From assembly GCF_965363235.1 (NCBI RefSeq), contig NC_134839.1:61595560-61659559 (forward strand): a stretch of 64,000 nt of DNA. Reading direction: 5' to 3'. Source of the DNA: Mytilus galloprovincialis (Eukaryota; Mollusca; Bivalvia; Mytilida; Mytilidae). A program made the translations under genes and the position numbers. Shown piece by piece: positions 43,001 through 58,690 of the stretch (positions within the stretch are counted from its first letter, which is position 1; every line of letters begins with the position of its first letter). Below the pieces are notes generated by a model. The model did no database searches. It was not told the origin of the DNA and saw only the letters and a list, made by a program, of their open reading frames with translations.

Positions 43001-46000
43001 AATACTCCTTTCCAGAGACTTTTGTTTTCCAAACAAAATCAATAATACCAATATTAAATTGACAAGTTCCAGGTCGACGGGTTCAAACAGAAAGATGTTA
43101 AAAGTAAAAAGCAGAGAAAACTTCATCTTATAATCGGCATGACTTTATCAGATGACAATACCAATACTAAAATAAGGCTTACGCATAGTTATATTCTTTA
43201 ATTCAGTCACAGACCCGCGATATCACGGATGTGTTCTAGTAAATATAAATACATATTAAGTTGTGAATATGGTGAAACTAATCCTCAAAATAAGTTTAAA
43301 ATGCCCTGGTGTGGAATAAACTTGGGTTAAATTGATCATACTTCTTAATTTAATTATTTCAATCCGTTTTAAATATTGTATACTGCCTTAAGGATCACAT
43401 ATATAATAATAAATGTTTAAATTTGTTTGCTGGGCATTGATTTACCGCAATTTACCAATTATGGATTCGGTAATTTCCGCTAAAAAACGAAGTTTACCGA
43501 ATGATCTCATCATTCATAAATCTCATCATACATCAATCTCATCATACAACAAAAAACGTATAATGTTGTGAACACTTAATATAATGTTGTGAGCACTTAA
43601 TATAATGTTGTGAGCTCTTAATATAATGTTGTGAGCACTCCATATAATGTTGTGAACACTGCATATAATGCTGTGAGCACTGCATATAATGCTGTGATCA
43701 CTTCATATAATGTTGTGAGCACTACATATAATGCTGTGATCACTTCATATAATGCTGTGCACACTGCGTATAATGATGATTATTAACATAAGGCAGTCGT
43801 GGCGTTCCATAACGAAACGCTGTATTTAAGATTTTGCTATATACACGGGTCGTAATCACAGGGTTGAAACTACTTAATTCAATCATTGTCACATTGTTCC
43901 CGATTGTAGTACTTTAATCAGTATGACTTTCTAAGATGACAATACGAATAATAAAAATCTGGACTTAAAATAAGGCGTATAGGTACAGCATGTACAGTTT
44001 TCAATTTGTTAGACGTAAAATAGCGAATCAAAGATTCAATTTTATTCACAACACATAAAGGACAAAACTGTTGATTAAAAAATACTCCTTTCCAGAGACT
44101 TTTGTTTTCCAAACAAAATCAATAATACCAATATTAAATTGACAAGTTCCAGGTCGACGGGTTCAAACAGAAAGATGTTAAAAGTAAAAAGCAGAGAAAA
44201 CTTCATCTTATAATCGGCATGACTTTATCAGATGACAATACCAATACTAAAATAAGGCTTACGCATAGTTATATTCTTTAATTCAGTCACAGACCCGCGA
44301 TATCACGGATGTGTTCTAGTAAATATAAATACATATTAAGTTGTGAATATGGTGAAACTAATCCTCAAAATAAGTTTAAAATGCCCTGGTGTGGAATAAA
44401 CTTGGGTTAAATTGATCATACTTCTTAATTTAATTATTTCAATCCGTTTTAAATATTGTATACTGCCTTAAGGATCACATATATAATAATAAATGTTTAA
44501 ATTTGTTTGCTGGGCATTGATTTACCGCAATTTACCAATTATGGATTCGGTAATTTCCGCTAAAAAACGAAGTTTACCGAATGATCTCATCATTCATAAA
44601 TCTCATCATACATCAATCTCATCATACAACAAAAAACGTATAATGTTGTGAACACTTAATATAATGTTGTGAGCACTTAATATAATGTTGTGAGCTCTTA
44701 ATATAATGTTGTGAGCACTCCATATAATGTTGTGAACACTGCATATAATGCTGTGAGCACTGCATATAATGCTGTGATCACTTCATATAATGTTGTGAGC
44801 ACTACATATAATGCTGTGATCACTTCATATAATGCTGTGCACACTGCGTATAATGATGATTATTAACATAAGGCAGTCGTGGCGTTCCATAGTATAGCGT
44901 AGTTTGTGTGATATCATAGAAAAACGTATTTTCCAAACTTCCATAGTTATTATCAGAGACATATAATACAATTGTATTATATGGTTATTATTATTGAAAT
45001 TTCGTAATTATCCTTTTCTACATATCTTTTTCTACATGTTAAACGATGTGTTCCATAAACCTATTTTTATTATATAATTGTTTTTAAAGACACATTCATA
45101 ATAATCTGTTTTATGTGTTAATACATCATTTGAATACAAACGACTTGTTAATGTAAAAATTATACCACAGATTATTTCAAATTGTTCAAATCTAAAACGT
45201 TTGTATTCTGAAATTATTAAGCTGAATTAAATTATGATAACTTACAAAATCTGTATATACCAGCCAATGAAAAATAAAAGAGTTAATATGATAATGTACA
45301 TACTTACTGATAGATTAATAAAAAAAAAAACCCTACACCACAGGCCATGAATATCAAGAGGTGTATGTAAAACCGAATGTGTAATCAATGAATGTCGGTC
45401 TACAAATTAAAAAAATAATGATAGTCAAACAAATTGGAATTATCTCTTATAAATTGTTATTTTTATAAAGGCGCATAGGTCTCAGGTGTATATACAATAT
45501 TGTTACTTTTACATTCAGGGTAGATGTTAATAGAATAAAGACTATCACAGATCTGTCGTAAGTTTAGTATGTCTGTTGTCACGAAAAACGATAATGATGT
45601 TTAGCTTTCTCATATCTTCATGTGCAGTAGAAAGGTTTACAGGAAAGACATAACAAAATGTTTTTTTTATATATATTTGGTTTTAAAATACTGTAAAGTT
45701 CTTGTAATTTCGGTGGATTTGGTCAAGGTTAACACTGGAACTGAACAGTCTACGATGTACGTTGGTTGCTGAACAAGTTCTTTATGTGCTATTTCCTTTA
45801 TGATTAAGCTGAAAACTACTTCTTACAATTTCTAAAATATCAAAGTGACAGTGCAGAAAGGCAGCGGTATTGAGGTTTTGAATGGTTATTTTAGATTCGT
45901 CAAGTCTACATATGTATGGTTCATTGACTACAGACGGTATGTAGGATAAAAAAATATGAATATTACCAAAAAGGTGTGGGGAAAACGTCAATGACAAAGA

Positions 46001-49000
46001 AACCCAAACAATATAAAAAAATCAAAGACATTTTCTTGTCAACAAACGGGTTTTCAGCAGTCTAGGAAATAGCGTATCGAAAACCTACCATGTAAGCAAA
46101 TTCTCTAAAGCAAAACTCATAAAGCAAAAACGATATATATAAGAATACCAGTGACGAGTTTTTTAACTAGGAACAGAGCGTTGGTTTTCTCTTTGAATTA
46201 TTTCACGTATACGGTATGGGGTTTGGTAATTGTTGAAGGTCGTAAAGTGCACTTTAGTTGTTTAAATTACCCTCCTTTGCCTTATTGTGGAAAGTTCAGC
46301 CCACATCTCCTTATTTCTATATTTTGGAGTTTTCAATCCTAGTGCATTAAACGTACATGATCAGTAAAATCATTCAAGTTATCTAAAACAGCGTGCAATG
46401 AAAATAATACAAAAAAAGCAATGACATATCGGTATAGTAAACATCAAAATGGAAGGACAAATACAAGCATCGCAATAACGTATCAAAGAATTATCACAAC
46501 CTATGAAAAATAGTTCAAAGTTCTCAACATGTTGATATCAAATCATACCATGCTACAAGTTTTGGCGTAAAAAGTGAGTGTAAATCCTACTGATTGAACT
46601 CATCAAGATATCTCATTTACTACATGAATTGTCACGAAGAAGGAGACAATATCAAGCAAAGCATATTCCGGTACAACGATTTACAGAAAAGAACCGAAAA
46701 GGACCAAAAAGAACCAAAAAGGACCGAAAAGAACCGAAAAGAGCATACATATAATTATTGATCATTATAATTGTTTAAAGTTAAAACAATGTATTATATA
46801 CACACCAATTTTTCCCCCGCGTAATGAAGAAAAATTTAGATTGTACATTAATATGGATATGTAGACTTACAAAAAAGTTAGATTTCCCTGTATCAGATTA
46901 AGGCATTTAAATATTTTTGAAAAAAAAAAAAAAAAAAAAAATATATATCAAAGTGTCATTTCCGTTGTTTTCGAAAATAGAATTGTAAAAAAAACATTTG
47001 AAGAAAATTTCAATTCCTGTTACATGTAAACCTTAGCAAACTTTACGATGTTCTTGATTCGTTCCAATTTCTTAATTCAATTAACGGTATTAAACGATGG
47101 GCTACATGGGAATAAAAGGAGATTAATCAATAAAAAAAAAATACATCATTATCTATATATATCATAAATTTTGTGCAAAACACAGTCATTTCATTTCGTC
47201 TTTCAAGAAATATAAATAATTGAAAAGCGCACCCGCTTTCGGTATAATTGATAATTGTTTACTCTTTATATAGCCGCCATAATAGCATATAGATTTAAGG
47301 GTGTGAAAAAGTTAATGGCCTGTTGATGGCCTGTTGATTTCTATTAATTTTATCTAAAAAACCACTTAAAACAGATATGTAGATTAGTGAAATGATGTTA
47401 GATGGTGATAAATGTTGGCCTTCGGTGCTAAATATATCTTTACAGAAACTTGTGCATGGAGATAACGGGGCTTTTCCTTGACGAATTCAAATCCTTGACA
47501 GGTTTAACGTGTCAAAGTAACAATCAATGTGTTTTTATTTAATATTTATACACATACACACACACACAAAAAGAACGAAATATTCGTATTTATTCAATAA
47601 CTCCTGTAAAGTTTTCCGTCATGTTTTAAACGATATTTTGTTTTATTTTGTTTTTGTCCGATTGTCCGAATGTCCGTGTTATATATATTTACTGATGAAT
47701 GGAACACATTCCAAAAAAAATATAAGGAACTGTTGTAATGTTCGAAATGAACTAGTGACCAAGATTGAACAAAATAATGACACTTAATTTATAAATATAA
47801 TTCACGTAGAACGATTGTTTGACAGTAATGAATTAATATCTTTAATTTTCTTGTCTGTTCTATGTTTTCTATTCCATAAGATAGGTATCCGACCCTTCCT
47901 ATAATTTTTCACATGTCAGTGGCGGATCCAGGGGGGTTCCGGGGGTTGGAACCCCCCATTTTTTTTAAACCTAATAATAAACTCTTGTGAAAAATATCTT
48001 TTCATTTATAATAGACTTATATAATTTTGAAATTTGCTAATTTTCTTCGATTACAAAAAAAACTTCCATCTCCTTTTCGGTTCTTTTCAGTCCTTTTCGG
48101 TTCTTTTTAGTCCTTTTTGGTCCTTTTCGGTTCTTTTCTGTAAATCGTCTCTCTTTTCTGTAATTCGTCGAACCCAGCATATTCCACACAGGCACTTGTC
48201 TCAGAAAAAAAATTTCCTATATACCTTAATGTTATATTAAGGTATATAGGAAATTTTTTTTCTGAGACAAGTGCCTGTGATATTCCACTCATTGTGCAAA
48301 ACAGTCTTAATGGTTTGATGACAGGCTATACTCTTGTATAACATATTTTCAATGTAATAACGCCTAGATGAATAATAAAATAGAATAAATGTCTTATGTT
48401 TTGGGATGTACAATGTAATCGTCAAATATCAAAACAGAAAATCTTTAATATCGATCAACAAAAAGAAGCTGAATGCAAGGCCTTGGTTCAGGGAGATGAC
48501 TCTTTGAATCAGTTATCCGTTTGTAAAAGTAAAGTTTCGTCAATGTTTGCTCAGCATCTACCTGAAACAAATTGAAAATAATCTATTCAGCAAAGAAGCT
48601 TAGAATTTATTTATGTAATTGGTTGACACAAACGTACTGATGATTTTAAGAGTTATTTCCCTTAACCTAGTTCTACCTCCCTAATAGCATGCTTTGTGGT
48701 TAGTGTTTGCACATTGTTGAAAACCGTACAGTACTTGTGTATTTAATTACTTGTACGTCATTTGGTCTTTGATTAAGAGTTGTCTCGATGGCAGTCATAC
48801 TACATCAAATCTTATTTCCTTTTCAACTGACTTTTTTTTAACAGTCTTCATTAATTTAATCAGCTTATAATTATATTTGGAGTTTTCACATCTTTTTTCT
48901 TAAAGAATACCTACATAAATCGATGCGAATATATTTTACATACAAGATATACCTGTCTATAATTTACTAAAACGATATTATAATCATTTTTTTTGCAAGA

Positions 49001-49348
49001 TTGCAGAATACATTGTCAGAGATTTATTGATTCACATGGCCTTTTAGACGTATATTAGAATCAGTTACATTTTTTGCATAATTGCTTTATATATTATTAA
49101 AAGTTATGACCTAATGACGTAATACTGGAATGATTTAGCAATTCTGCACCCATGATACTAGTAAACGATGACTTTTATGTACCGAAAGTATTCATTTATA
49201 TATCTAGAGATATCGATAGTTAGATGCGCTAAGTTTTAAATCAAATATGACATGAATAATAAGTCTGAAAATTACATGGCATAGTGTTAACGAAAGATTG
49301 TTTATCTTTATTTATTGGCTCGTCTGACCATTGTCGTCCGTCATAAAT

Positions 49349-49594
49349 ATGTTTAAAGATACATTTGTAAGTAATTCAATGTCCATAGGTTGTCTAGATT
49401 ATCAACAAATGAACCAATGTTGCATCAATGCAACATCTAACACAATAGATGACATCTCAAATATTGGAGTAAAACCCATTTTAAAGAGAACAGATCGTTC
49501 AATTGATGAAAAAATACACAGCCACGTCAGGTCGGACGATAAATCTGATGCCTTTCGTAACGAGAGAGATTTCAAGATCTCTAGGCGTAAATAA
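49349..49594 (+). CDS. Orphan 81-residue hydrophilic ORF, unknown function
   Basis: ATG at 49349 opens 81 codons to TAA; an in-frame TGA at 49325 and the lack of a good 3' splice site between them argue for this start. The product is polar and charged, with a basic C-terminus (DFKISRRK) and a VKPILKRTDRS stretch, which is not what random AT-rich DNA usually gives. An AATAAA lies about 8 bases after the stop, which would suit a very short 3' UTR. I recognise no domain. It could be a small gene, the end of a decayed gene or retrocopy, or chance. Confidence 0.3.
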   Translation: MFKDTFVSNSMSIGCLDYQQMNQCCINATSNTIDDISNIGVKPILKRTDRSIDEKIHSHVRSDDKSDAFRNERDFKISRRK

Positions 49595-52500
49595 ACCCCT
49601 GCAATAAATTTTTAGGGGTTCTTAGGTGGCATGTTGCAACTCAACATACATGACCCAATCCCATAACAACTAATTCCAAGTGGAATCTGATATTTTCTGT
49701 CGTTCAATCAAGTAGACCGAGTTTGCAGGTTAAGTTATTTGGTTTTGTCCTCAGTATGCATGAAATATTTGCTACTATACGAGGCGCCAAACGGGACTCT
49801 TGTGGTTTTGTACTCGAAATTCAATTTTGTACGGACAAAAGTGAATTTTGTTCAACAAAAATGAGTTCAGTTTAACAAAATTTGTAGTATACTACAAATT
49901 CAAATTTTGTGATACAAAATTATCTTTCAGTGTACAAAAGTTACTTTTGTCATAACAAAATTCATTTTTGTATCACAGACTTGACTTTTGTTACCTAATT
50001 TGAAAATTGGGCGACAAAAGTCAATTTTCAATTAGATAAGTTTGGATTCTGTGAACTAATTTGCATACAAAATCGACTTTTGTGATACAAAATTGAAAAT
50101 TGACTTTTGTGACACAAAATTTACTTTTGTGAGACATGAAAATTGAAATTTGTCGTCACAAAATTGAATTTTGTCGTCACAAAATTGAATTAGGTTCACT
50201 AAATTGAATCTTGTCTCACACAATTGACTTTTGTGTTTTAATTTCCATATCAGATAACAAAAGTGAATTTTGTCTGCAAATAAGTTTATATTTGCATCAC
50301 TTTTTGACAAAATTGACTTTTGTCATGACAAAAATGAATTTTGTCTACAAAAATGAATTTTGTCTACAAAAAAGAATTTTGTCATTACAAAATTGAAGTT
50401 CTCATAAAACAAGTCTGTATCACATAGTTTTGTAAGACAAAAATGAGTATACACAAAATTGATTTTGATTACAAAAAGTGCAAGTCTCATTCGGCGCCCC
50501 GTATACAACGCATCAAGCAAAAAACAATCAATCGGTGCACCATCGAAAGTTTTTCTTGAAGATTATTTCCGTCACAGCTACATGTAATTTGTTGATGTAA
50601 AATGATAACAACAATGTAAGGACGCCATGCATTTAAATCAAAATAAGATCGACTAAAAGGATCTCATATATTACAAGAATATATAGCAGTGATAAAAGCG
50701 TTAAAAGTACTTGGATTTGTTGGTATATTTTGGTACTTGTTTTAGGATAATTGCAGTTTTAAAAGCTTCTTATTTAAAGTCAAAAATATCAACCTCAGTT
50801 TAGTCTTTTTAAGAACCTTTATGTAGTACATGTACTGTTAAAATGCAATGAATGCAACGCCTATACGTACACTGAATTTATTTGACTTTTCTTTTAAGTT
50901 TGTCATATTGGCAATGATTGCACGCTATTATTATTATATGTTACTATACACACTGATTGAAATCGAACGGCGATATATAAAATAATTATAAATTACAGAT
51001 AACCTCTTGTAGCAACTGTTTTGTGAGTCCTTTTTTTTAAGGTTTTTTTATTACCAGTATTAAACCACACACTTGGTTTTTAAGACAGACCCATTTCGTA
51101 CTTTGAACTTGGTAAAGAAAACGGATCTTCCTGGTATGATATAGTTGTTATTTGAACTATCAAACGGACACCGGAAGTCCTTTCCTTTGTTGTGGGTGTC
51201 TACTTTTACATGTCAACAACCTTTGTACATTTTTATACTTATGATTTTTACACAATTTACAAATATATCATCCGATTAAACCATTGACCGCTGTAAATAA
51301 AATTTTCCCTTACACCACTACAGATTTGTTTAACAATGACAATTTGATATTTTCTTTGATCAAATAGAAATTTTATCTCTACAATAAACATAAGTAGTTA
51401 ATATGGAAAAGAAATGTTACTGTAAATATAAAGAAACAGATCACATACATGTAGGTATTTTATACTTAAAAAAAAACAAATTATAGATACATCTGAAATG
51501 AATGTAAATCAATACTGAAATATCAATAAATTTAGCCTTTTATATTTAGTATAAAAAAATATGGAGTATAATTGTCAATTGAACAATTCTCCACAAGAAA
51601 CAATATAACACAGAAATAAAAAAAAACTTCGGTCTTCGGCTGTTTTCTGCTCCTTGATTGGGTTGTTGTCTCTTTCTAACATTCCCCATTTCCATTCTCA
51701 ATTTTAACTGTTATACTAATACTACTAGTATTTGGATAAAGATTGCAAGAAATGCGAGGATTTTGACTGCAACAGCATACGAAACACCAATGATCAATAG
51801 AATAATTATTTCTCTATGAAAGTATTCTAATTGCTCATTTGGACTTGGATAGGGAGTTGTCTATGTTTGACTTTCGTCGTTTTTTGTTTTTCGACTTAGC
51901 ATTGTCATTTTGCTTTTGACTTATGAATGTGAATACTCCCTTTGGTTTTCGCCTCTCTTTTGAGGATAGGAAACGAACACAATAATTTATCTCACAACAT
52001 GTTTACAGACCCTTTTTACTTTTATAGACGACTATACGGTATGGGGTTTTCTAATTGTTGAAGGCCGTACGGTTGCATACAATTGTTTACTACATGAACC
52101 ACTTCAATTTAACTTTGGTGGATAGTTTTCTCATTGACAATCATATATCACATATCCTCATGTTTGTACATGCATGCATGTCCTAAGTCAGGAGCATATT
52201 CAGTGGTGGTCCATGTCACACATAATGAATCTTAATGTGTTTGTCCATTTTTTTGTGAGAATTCTTTGAAGCGACAAATAGCGTTCATCATTGCTTTGTT
52301 TGTTCTTTGTTGTTTTTGTTATCTATTATACAATTATTCAAGTTAAATTAAAGTGCTTTTCCTGTACAGATTTTTATTATATGTCTTCGTGTACTTTTTG
52401 TTATTCCACTGGTCGACATTAAAAACGACTATTTAGATCTAACATGTGAAATAGCAGATATTTGATAGTCGCATAACATGTAGACCTTCCTTTGTGAAAC

Positions 52501-55500
52501 TTGGTTGCTGTCTCATTGACTTAAGGTATGATATCTGAAATACCCATTTATTTTTTGCGTACACCGAAATTTTGTTTATGTTTATTCTTCACCTTCAGTA
52601 GCAAAAAGTGCCATTTATAAAGTAACTCTTTGAAGATCAATTTATATTTTTCGTATCGTAGGGTTGCTATCTCAATATTTCCTATAATTCATAATAAGTA
52701 ATGCTATATTATTCGCAAATTATTCAAAATTGGAGATGTGAGTTTTCATTAAAAATATTCATTGAACATTAGCATTATTTAATTCATCCAAGGACCAAAT
52801 TGTATATCCTGTCCAAATGTCCTCTAGTAACCCCTGGGGAACAACCATACCTTATATTTCCGATGTCATTGGAATTCCGTACGTTTAGCTTTGAAAATTA
52901 ATTAATAAGATATACTAAATTTTGATTTGTCATTAACGAATGTTAACCATTCCGACTTGTTCATTTGAATAAATCATTGTCTGCCAATGTGTGTCATTCA
53001 AAACTTACAATTATTGTAATAATTAAGGTCAGTGACGCATAACTTTTGATTTGCAGCAAATCTGACATTTTTATTGATCTTCGTGAGAAAATACACGGAA
53101 ATTTTCATTTATTAATGTTAAAACCGATGCTTAAGGCGTTGATTAAACCTACTCCTACGAAGGCTAATGTCACACAGAGCCACTAGTTTTATTTGCACTT
53201 TAATAATTGTTTCAAGGTTATTTAGGTAAACTACAAGTAATGAAGTAATGAAGTAATTAATAACTTTTTTTTCTTTGTTTAAATAGTTAGCATTTTCCCT
53301 ATTTGTTTTCTGGTAAGAGATGGCATGTTTCAATAGTTTTATTTTTTCATCAGCATTACACTTTAACCTTCCAAGCCGTTTAAGTTATTTATCAACCGTT
53401 AATAGCGATTGGACGGATTCAAAAACGTTGAAAAATAACACCAAAAGGTGGACTGTCCTACTCAGCAGGTGACAATCATTTCTTTTTTCTCTTTCCTAAA
53501 TACTATTTTGTAATGCCCGCGTCACACTGTCCCGATTTTTACGCCGATGGCAACACGATTATGGAAATTTTCAAAATCGGGACTCATCGTATCCACATCG
53601 GGCTATTCGTAGTGCCATCTTTAACCATCGTAGAACCATCGGCCACTTTTTCTAGCCTTCGGGGACAACTTCGGGAAGGGTTCTAAATTTTTTAACATGT
53701 TAAAAAATCTCCGAAGGTGCGTCCGATGTTGAGGGTTCGTATTGTGTTCGTATCACCATCCTCACCATCGTAATGTCACCGGGAATGCATCTTTGAACAT
53801 CGTATTGCATTCGTGTTTCCATCGTTTCCATCGGGCAGTTTTGACATTACGATGTCTACACGAATGAATCACGAAGCTACCCGAAGGTCTTAGGATGACA
53901 ACACGACTTCGTGAAGACCTCGTAATCCCGTCGTGTTGCCATCGAATAAAAGTACGAAGGCGACAAGATGGAACTACGACAGCAATAAATCCAGCTAAAT
54001 TAAAGTTAATTTTCGCGCTAAAATACATTTAAAGTGCCATGCGCGATATGCACTGGTCAGTCTAATACGACAGTTAAGAAAGACGTTCACAAAACATGGA
54101 GCTCATATCATATGATTCTATGAGAACAAGAAAGGCGACAGCGTTGTTTCTATTAATTCAAATGGAACAAGAAGAGCAGCTAGTACAGGCTCAGGATTTA
54201 CTTTTACAAGTAAAATATTATTTTTTGTCAATTTTTCATATCAAGTAACATAATGAAAATCATAAACGAGCCTCGTACACCATCACTGCAGGTACACGTA
54301 TATAGGGAAACCAACTTTTTCTTCATTATTCTGATTTTTTATACATCGTCTGAGTTGTTGTCACACGAATGTTTACTCCATAACCATTTTGTTTTCTATA
54401 TGTCATATTTTGCCACATTTGTTGCTTTCCCCACATCCTTCCTTTTGTCTATATTATTATGATATTCTCCTGGAAAGAGCTCTTTTTGAATAAAAGGGAT
54501 CAACGAACCCATTACCTTTTAGATAGATCAGTAAACATGGGCATAATTATGGGTGATTATTCAGACTAGTGCACACATTTTACATTTCAAACAAGGCAAT
54601 GCCGAGCGTGGCATCCCCTCATATGTTACATATTGGGGACAAATATGGACACTATATTTGTATATGACACATGCAGAAAATGGTAAATTCAAAATGCATA
54701 TTTGATACATAAACTATTTTTTTTTTTAAATCAACAAAACATTCAGTAACTGGAAATACCTTTAATATTGTCTTTAGAACCAGCAGGTAAAAAATGAGCA
54801 ACCAATTTCCTTAGTCCTATGACATATGACCTTGGGGGCATTATTTACTATTTCTATTTACTGTTCTGATGAATTTTTTTTACTATCGTTGTGCCACGCA
54901 TTCAAAAAAAATAAAACATGAAAATATCAGTATAAAAACGTTAAAAATTGAATAAGAATGCGAAGTCATATGTTATAGGACTAGTAGCATTATATGCAGA
55001 GACTCAGAGTCAAGTTTTACCCTTCAAGCCCACGGTCTTCCGTCTTATGATTAAACCAGAAATTAAATGTATAATATAATATATATTCAATATTGATCAA
55101 ACAATTTAAAACGCGTGATGCCTTAGGCATATAATTTAAATGCATCGTCAGGCGCGTAGCTACGTTTACGTCCAAACGCCCGGGCGTACACTTGAATTTT
55201 GGTTAAATAATCTCAATAAATCAAAAAGATCTGGTTATTCAAATATTTATTTAAGATATGACTGTAATATTTTTTTCTGTTTATGAAGAAATAACATGAA
55301 AAATTTGGTGCACACTGAATAACGCGCGTAGCGGGTTATTAATCAGTGTGCACCACATTTTTAATGTTATTTCGAATAGACAGAAAAAATATTACCATCA
55401 TTTCTTATAATTTCCATTTTAAACCGTAGAAAACCTTAAAAAAACGTTGATGACGTCACGGTCACATGACTAAATTATGTCTATGGGCTGATAACAAAAT

Positions 55501-57379
55501 AACGTCAGCCAATCAGAAGACGCGTTACATCCAAAATTAAATTATTGCCATATAACTTTAAACATAAATTTTGTGACATACAAAATAAGTAAAGAAATTA
55601 ATGTATGAAGCAACATTTTAAGAATATATATATATATATCTTTTTCCATTGACATACGGACTTACCTTTTAGCAATTAACAGACTATTATTTTTTACATG
55701 ATAAATTTGTAATAATTTTTCTGATATTGTCATATTCCATCTCACGAAAAAAATCTACAGAAAATGTTTGATTATTTAAACCCCTGCAATGGGCTGATAA
55801 ATGGATTCAATTTTCGCTAGGAAGCGGTAATCCAGGCGAACACCACAGTCCCACGGAACCCTTTATGAATTTTCATAATGCACCTAAACATCTATTAAAA
55901 TTAATCATTTCATATTCATTAACGTCATTTGCACAAAAGGGGTTTTGTTTGAGTTACTGCTTTGCCCTACGGTTCCTTATAAACGTTATTTTAAAGTAAC
56001 TGGTTTGGATATTTTCTCTAACACCAATGACCATTGGATTCTAAATCAACACAATGGTCAATGCATTAATTTAAACATAAAAGATTAAAAAGATAGTCTC
56101 TAAGGTATGTTCAACTTGCTATTGATTGGGGTCTTTTTATGTCTTATGGCTTCCCCTCGAACCCACTACTAGTAGATGTTAGAACTTGGATTCGATTGGG
56201 GCCTTCAAACTTCTCGCAGAGGTTAGGGCGTCAGCTGTACACGACGTCTTTTAGACATCGTATGGCCATCGTGCCATCATCGTAATCCATCGTGTAGCCT
56301 TCGTAATCCATCGTGTAGCCTTCGTGATCCATCGTGTAGGCTTCGGCTGAGATATGAAGCTTAAATACCCGTCTTCGGTTAACCTTCGTATGTCCATCTT
56401 TTGCTATCGTATATTATTTCGGCACCATCGTATAGACTTCGTTATTCATCGTACTTGCTTCGGTCACTTTTGGTTATTTTAACGAGATCGGGACCAACTT
56501 CGTACGAACCTACAATTTTCGCATTCGGGTGTCCATCGTATATAAAAATCGGGACAGTGTGACGCGGGCATAATAATTAGTATATATTCATTTATTTCCA
56601 CGGGTACCAATTTTCGTGGATTTATGAAAACTTGTATTGTCGAGGATATTTGAATTCATAGTTTTGCCAATGTCCGCATACAATCTTACAGAAAATGTGA
56701 AATTCGTTGATCATTAAAGTTCGTGGTTCACCGATATTCACGAATCCATGAAAACTGGTATCCCAATAACAAAAGTGAATCTACAGTAGTTAATTTTGTT
56801 TTTGGAATTTGATGCGACTGTCATAGAAGTGAGAGGTTTAGCTAGGTTTAAAACCAGGTTCAATCCACCATTTTCTACATTTGAAAATGCCTGTACCAAG
56901 TGAGGAATATGACAGTTCTTAATACCCATTAGTTTTTGATGCGTTTTGTTATTTGATTTTGCAATGTGATTATAGACTTTCCGAATTGATTTTCCTCCGA
57001 GTTCAGTATTTTTGTGATTTTACTTTTTTTTCTAACGAGATAAAAACTCCTTACACGATTGATATTGTTCGTTCGCTTAACTTTCAGTGGCAAATATTTC
57101 ATGCAATTCAAGACGAGATAAAATTAAGAATAATAAGTCCTGTAATAGGGATCGTCTGGGATGAAGGGCGGATTATTTAAACTACTACTGGAAAATGAGG
57201 GTATATTGGATAGGGAAAGAAATGTGATCATAGTTGTATGTTATAGATATCAGAAGATGTGATAGAAGTGTCAATGTTACAACTAATATGTATGCTTTCG
57301 ACAGAACCATGAATGCACAAACTTTTTGTAATTCTACATGAAAAGAGGGCTAACAAATTTGTATTGATATCAAAATGGG

Positions 57380-58690
57380 AGAGATGCTAAAAAGTGTGTT
57401 ACCAAACCTTAAAATATTCCGACCTGTTCTAACCAAATCATAATCATCAGAAGATAGATAATCCCTGTCGCCCTCTTCTGGTGCTTTGATGTCTTCAGAT
57501 GGCTCCAACCTTCTCCAGATGTTTCGACAACATGTTTCGACCCTGTACCAATCCATTCTCCGGTTGGTGGATTAGTAGAGGCGTTCAAACCTCTACTTAT
57601 CAGAATTCGGCTTCCAGCTCAGATTATCTCTTCGATACCATAACCAACAAGATAAACGTTCTGCTACTTGCCCTTGCTGTCTTTTGCCATTCCGACTATT
57701 TCCATTGTCAGTAGCTAGTATATTCCAATCTGACTGTGGAGGAAATCCTCTGCAGCCTACTTCTACTCGGAACAACCAGGCTTTTCAAACTCTCTCTTTA
57801 CATGTTGTCGTCAGCTCTGTGTACTTTTTCTTCTTCCGCTGGTATGCCTCTTCACGTCTCTATTTCCAAGGAACTGTCAGTTCTATTACTGCTATCCTCT
57901 TTGACGACTGTGACCAAATTACAATGTCTGGCCATAAGGGTGTCAGTACACATAAAGGTAACACAAGCTTCTTGCCAATGTCAACCCTCAAGTTCCAAGT
58001 TGCTCTTGTCCAAGATGAAGTGCTGTTATGACTTTTTTTCATGACAAGTGTATTCCTCTCTAATGAATCTGATGTGCTTTGCCTCTGGTGTTGAGGGTCT
58101 CCTCTTCCTTCTCGCAATAGCAAGGATCTCTGTCAGATGATTTAGGACCTTTTCGTGTCGCCATCGATATCTTCCCTGGGTCAGCGGAACCTTACAGCAT
58201 TAAAGTATTTGTGTCATCGTACCTCTTTCACCATATAACTTGCAGCTTGGTTCTTTTATCAGTCCTCACTGGTGTAAGTTTAAAGCGGAAGGAAGTGTAT
58301 CGTTGACTGACCTAAGCATGAATGAAATTCTGAATGTTTCAATCCTCTGCCCATGTGATCTTTCTTTTTAGCAAGTTGCACTTCATCCATGCTCCTTGAC
58401 GAAAGTTGTCATTCCGAAGCCCTATGTATCAGTACAGGAATTGCCCACCATGTCTTTGTGGTAAAGAATACTTTCTGCTTTATCTACTGCAGTTCTCGCT
58501 GACCATTTTCGCCTAGTACGTGTCTGGATTCCAGTCTACTGATCTTGATATCCTTTGAGTCTGACTCTCTGAAAGTCAAAACAAGTCTGCTCTTCGATAC
58601 CTTGTATTCATCCAAAGTTGATATTAAGGATATGCTTTTTCTGAACGTCGGTATTGAATTAAGAGGGATTTCACTATTATAATATTTAGA
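57380..58690 (-). pseudogene. Degenerate retroelement ORF (C-terminal part of a reverse-transcriptase-type polyprotein)
   Basis: Read on the minus strand, the blocks RISFMLRSVNDTLP, TQGRYRWRHEKVL, PDIVIWS, IELTVPWK and VEVGCRGF appear in order, in one main frame. I recognise this series from the C-terminal region, after the reverse transcriptase domain, of retroelement-like ORFs common in animal genomes. The frame is broken: there is a TAG immediately after TVPWK (57860-57862), a TGA at 57785-57787 and further stops around 58160-58480. The polymerase core is not present on this side of 58700, so the copy is truncated as well as mutated. The stretch is less AT-rich than its surroundings, which suits a later insertion. 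The exact clade (non-LTR or other) is an inference. Confidence 0.7.
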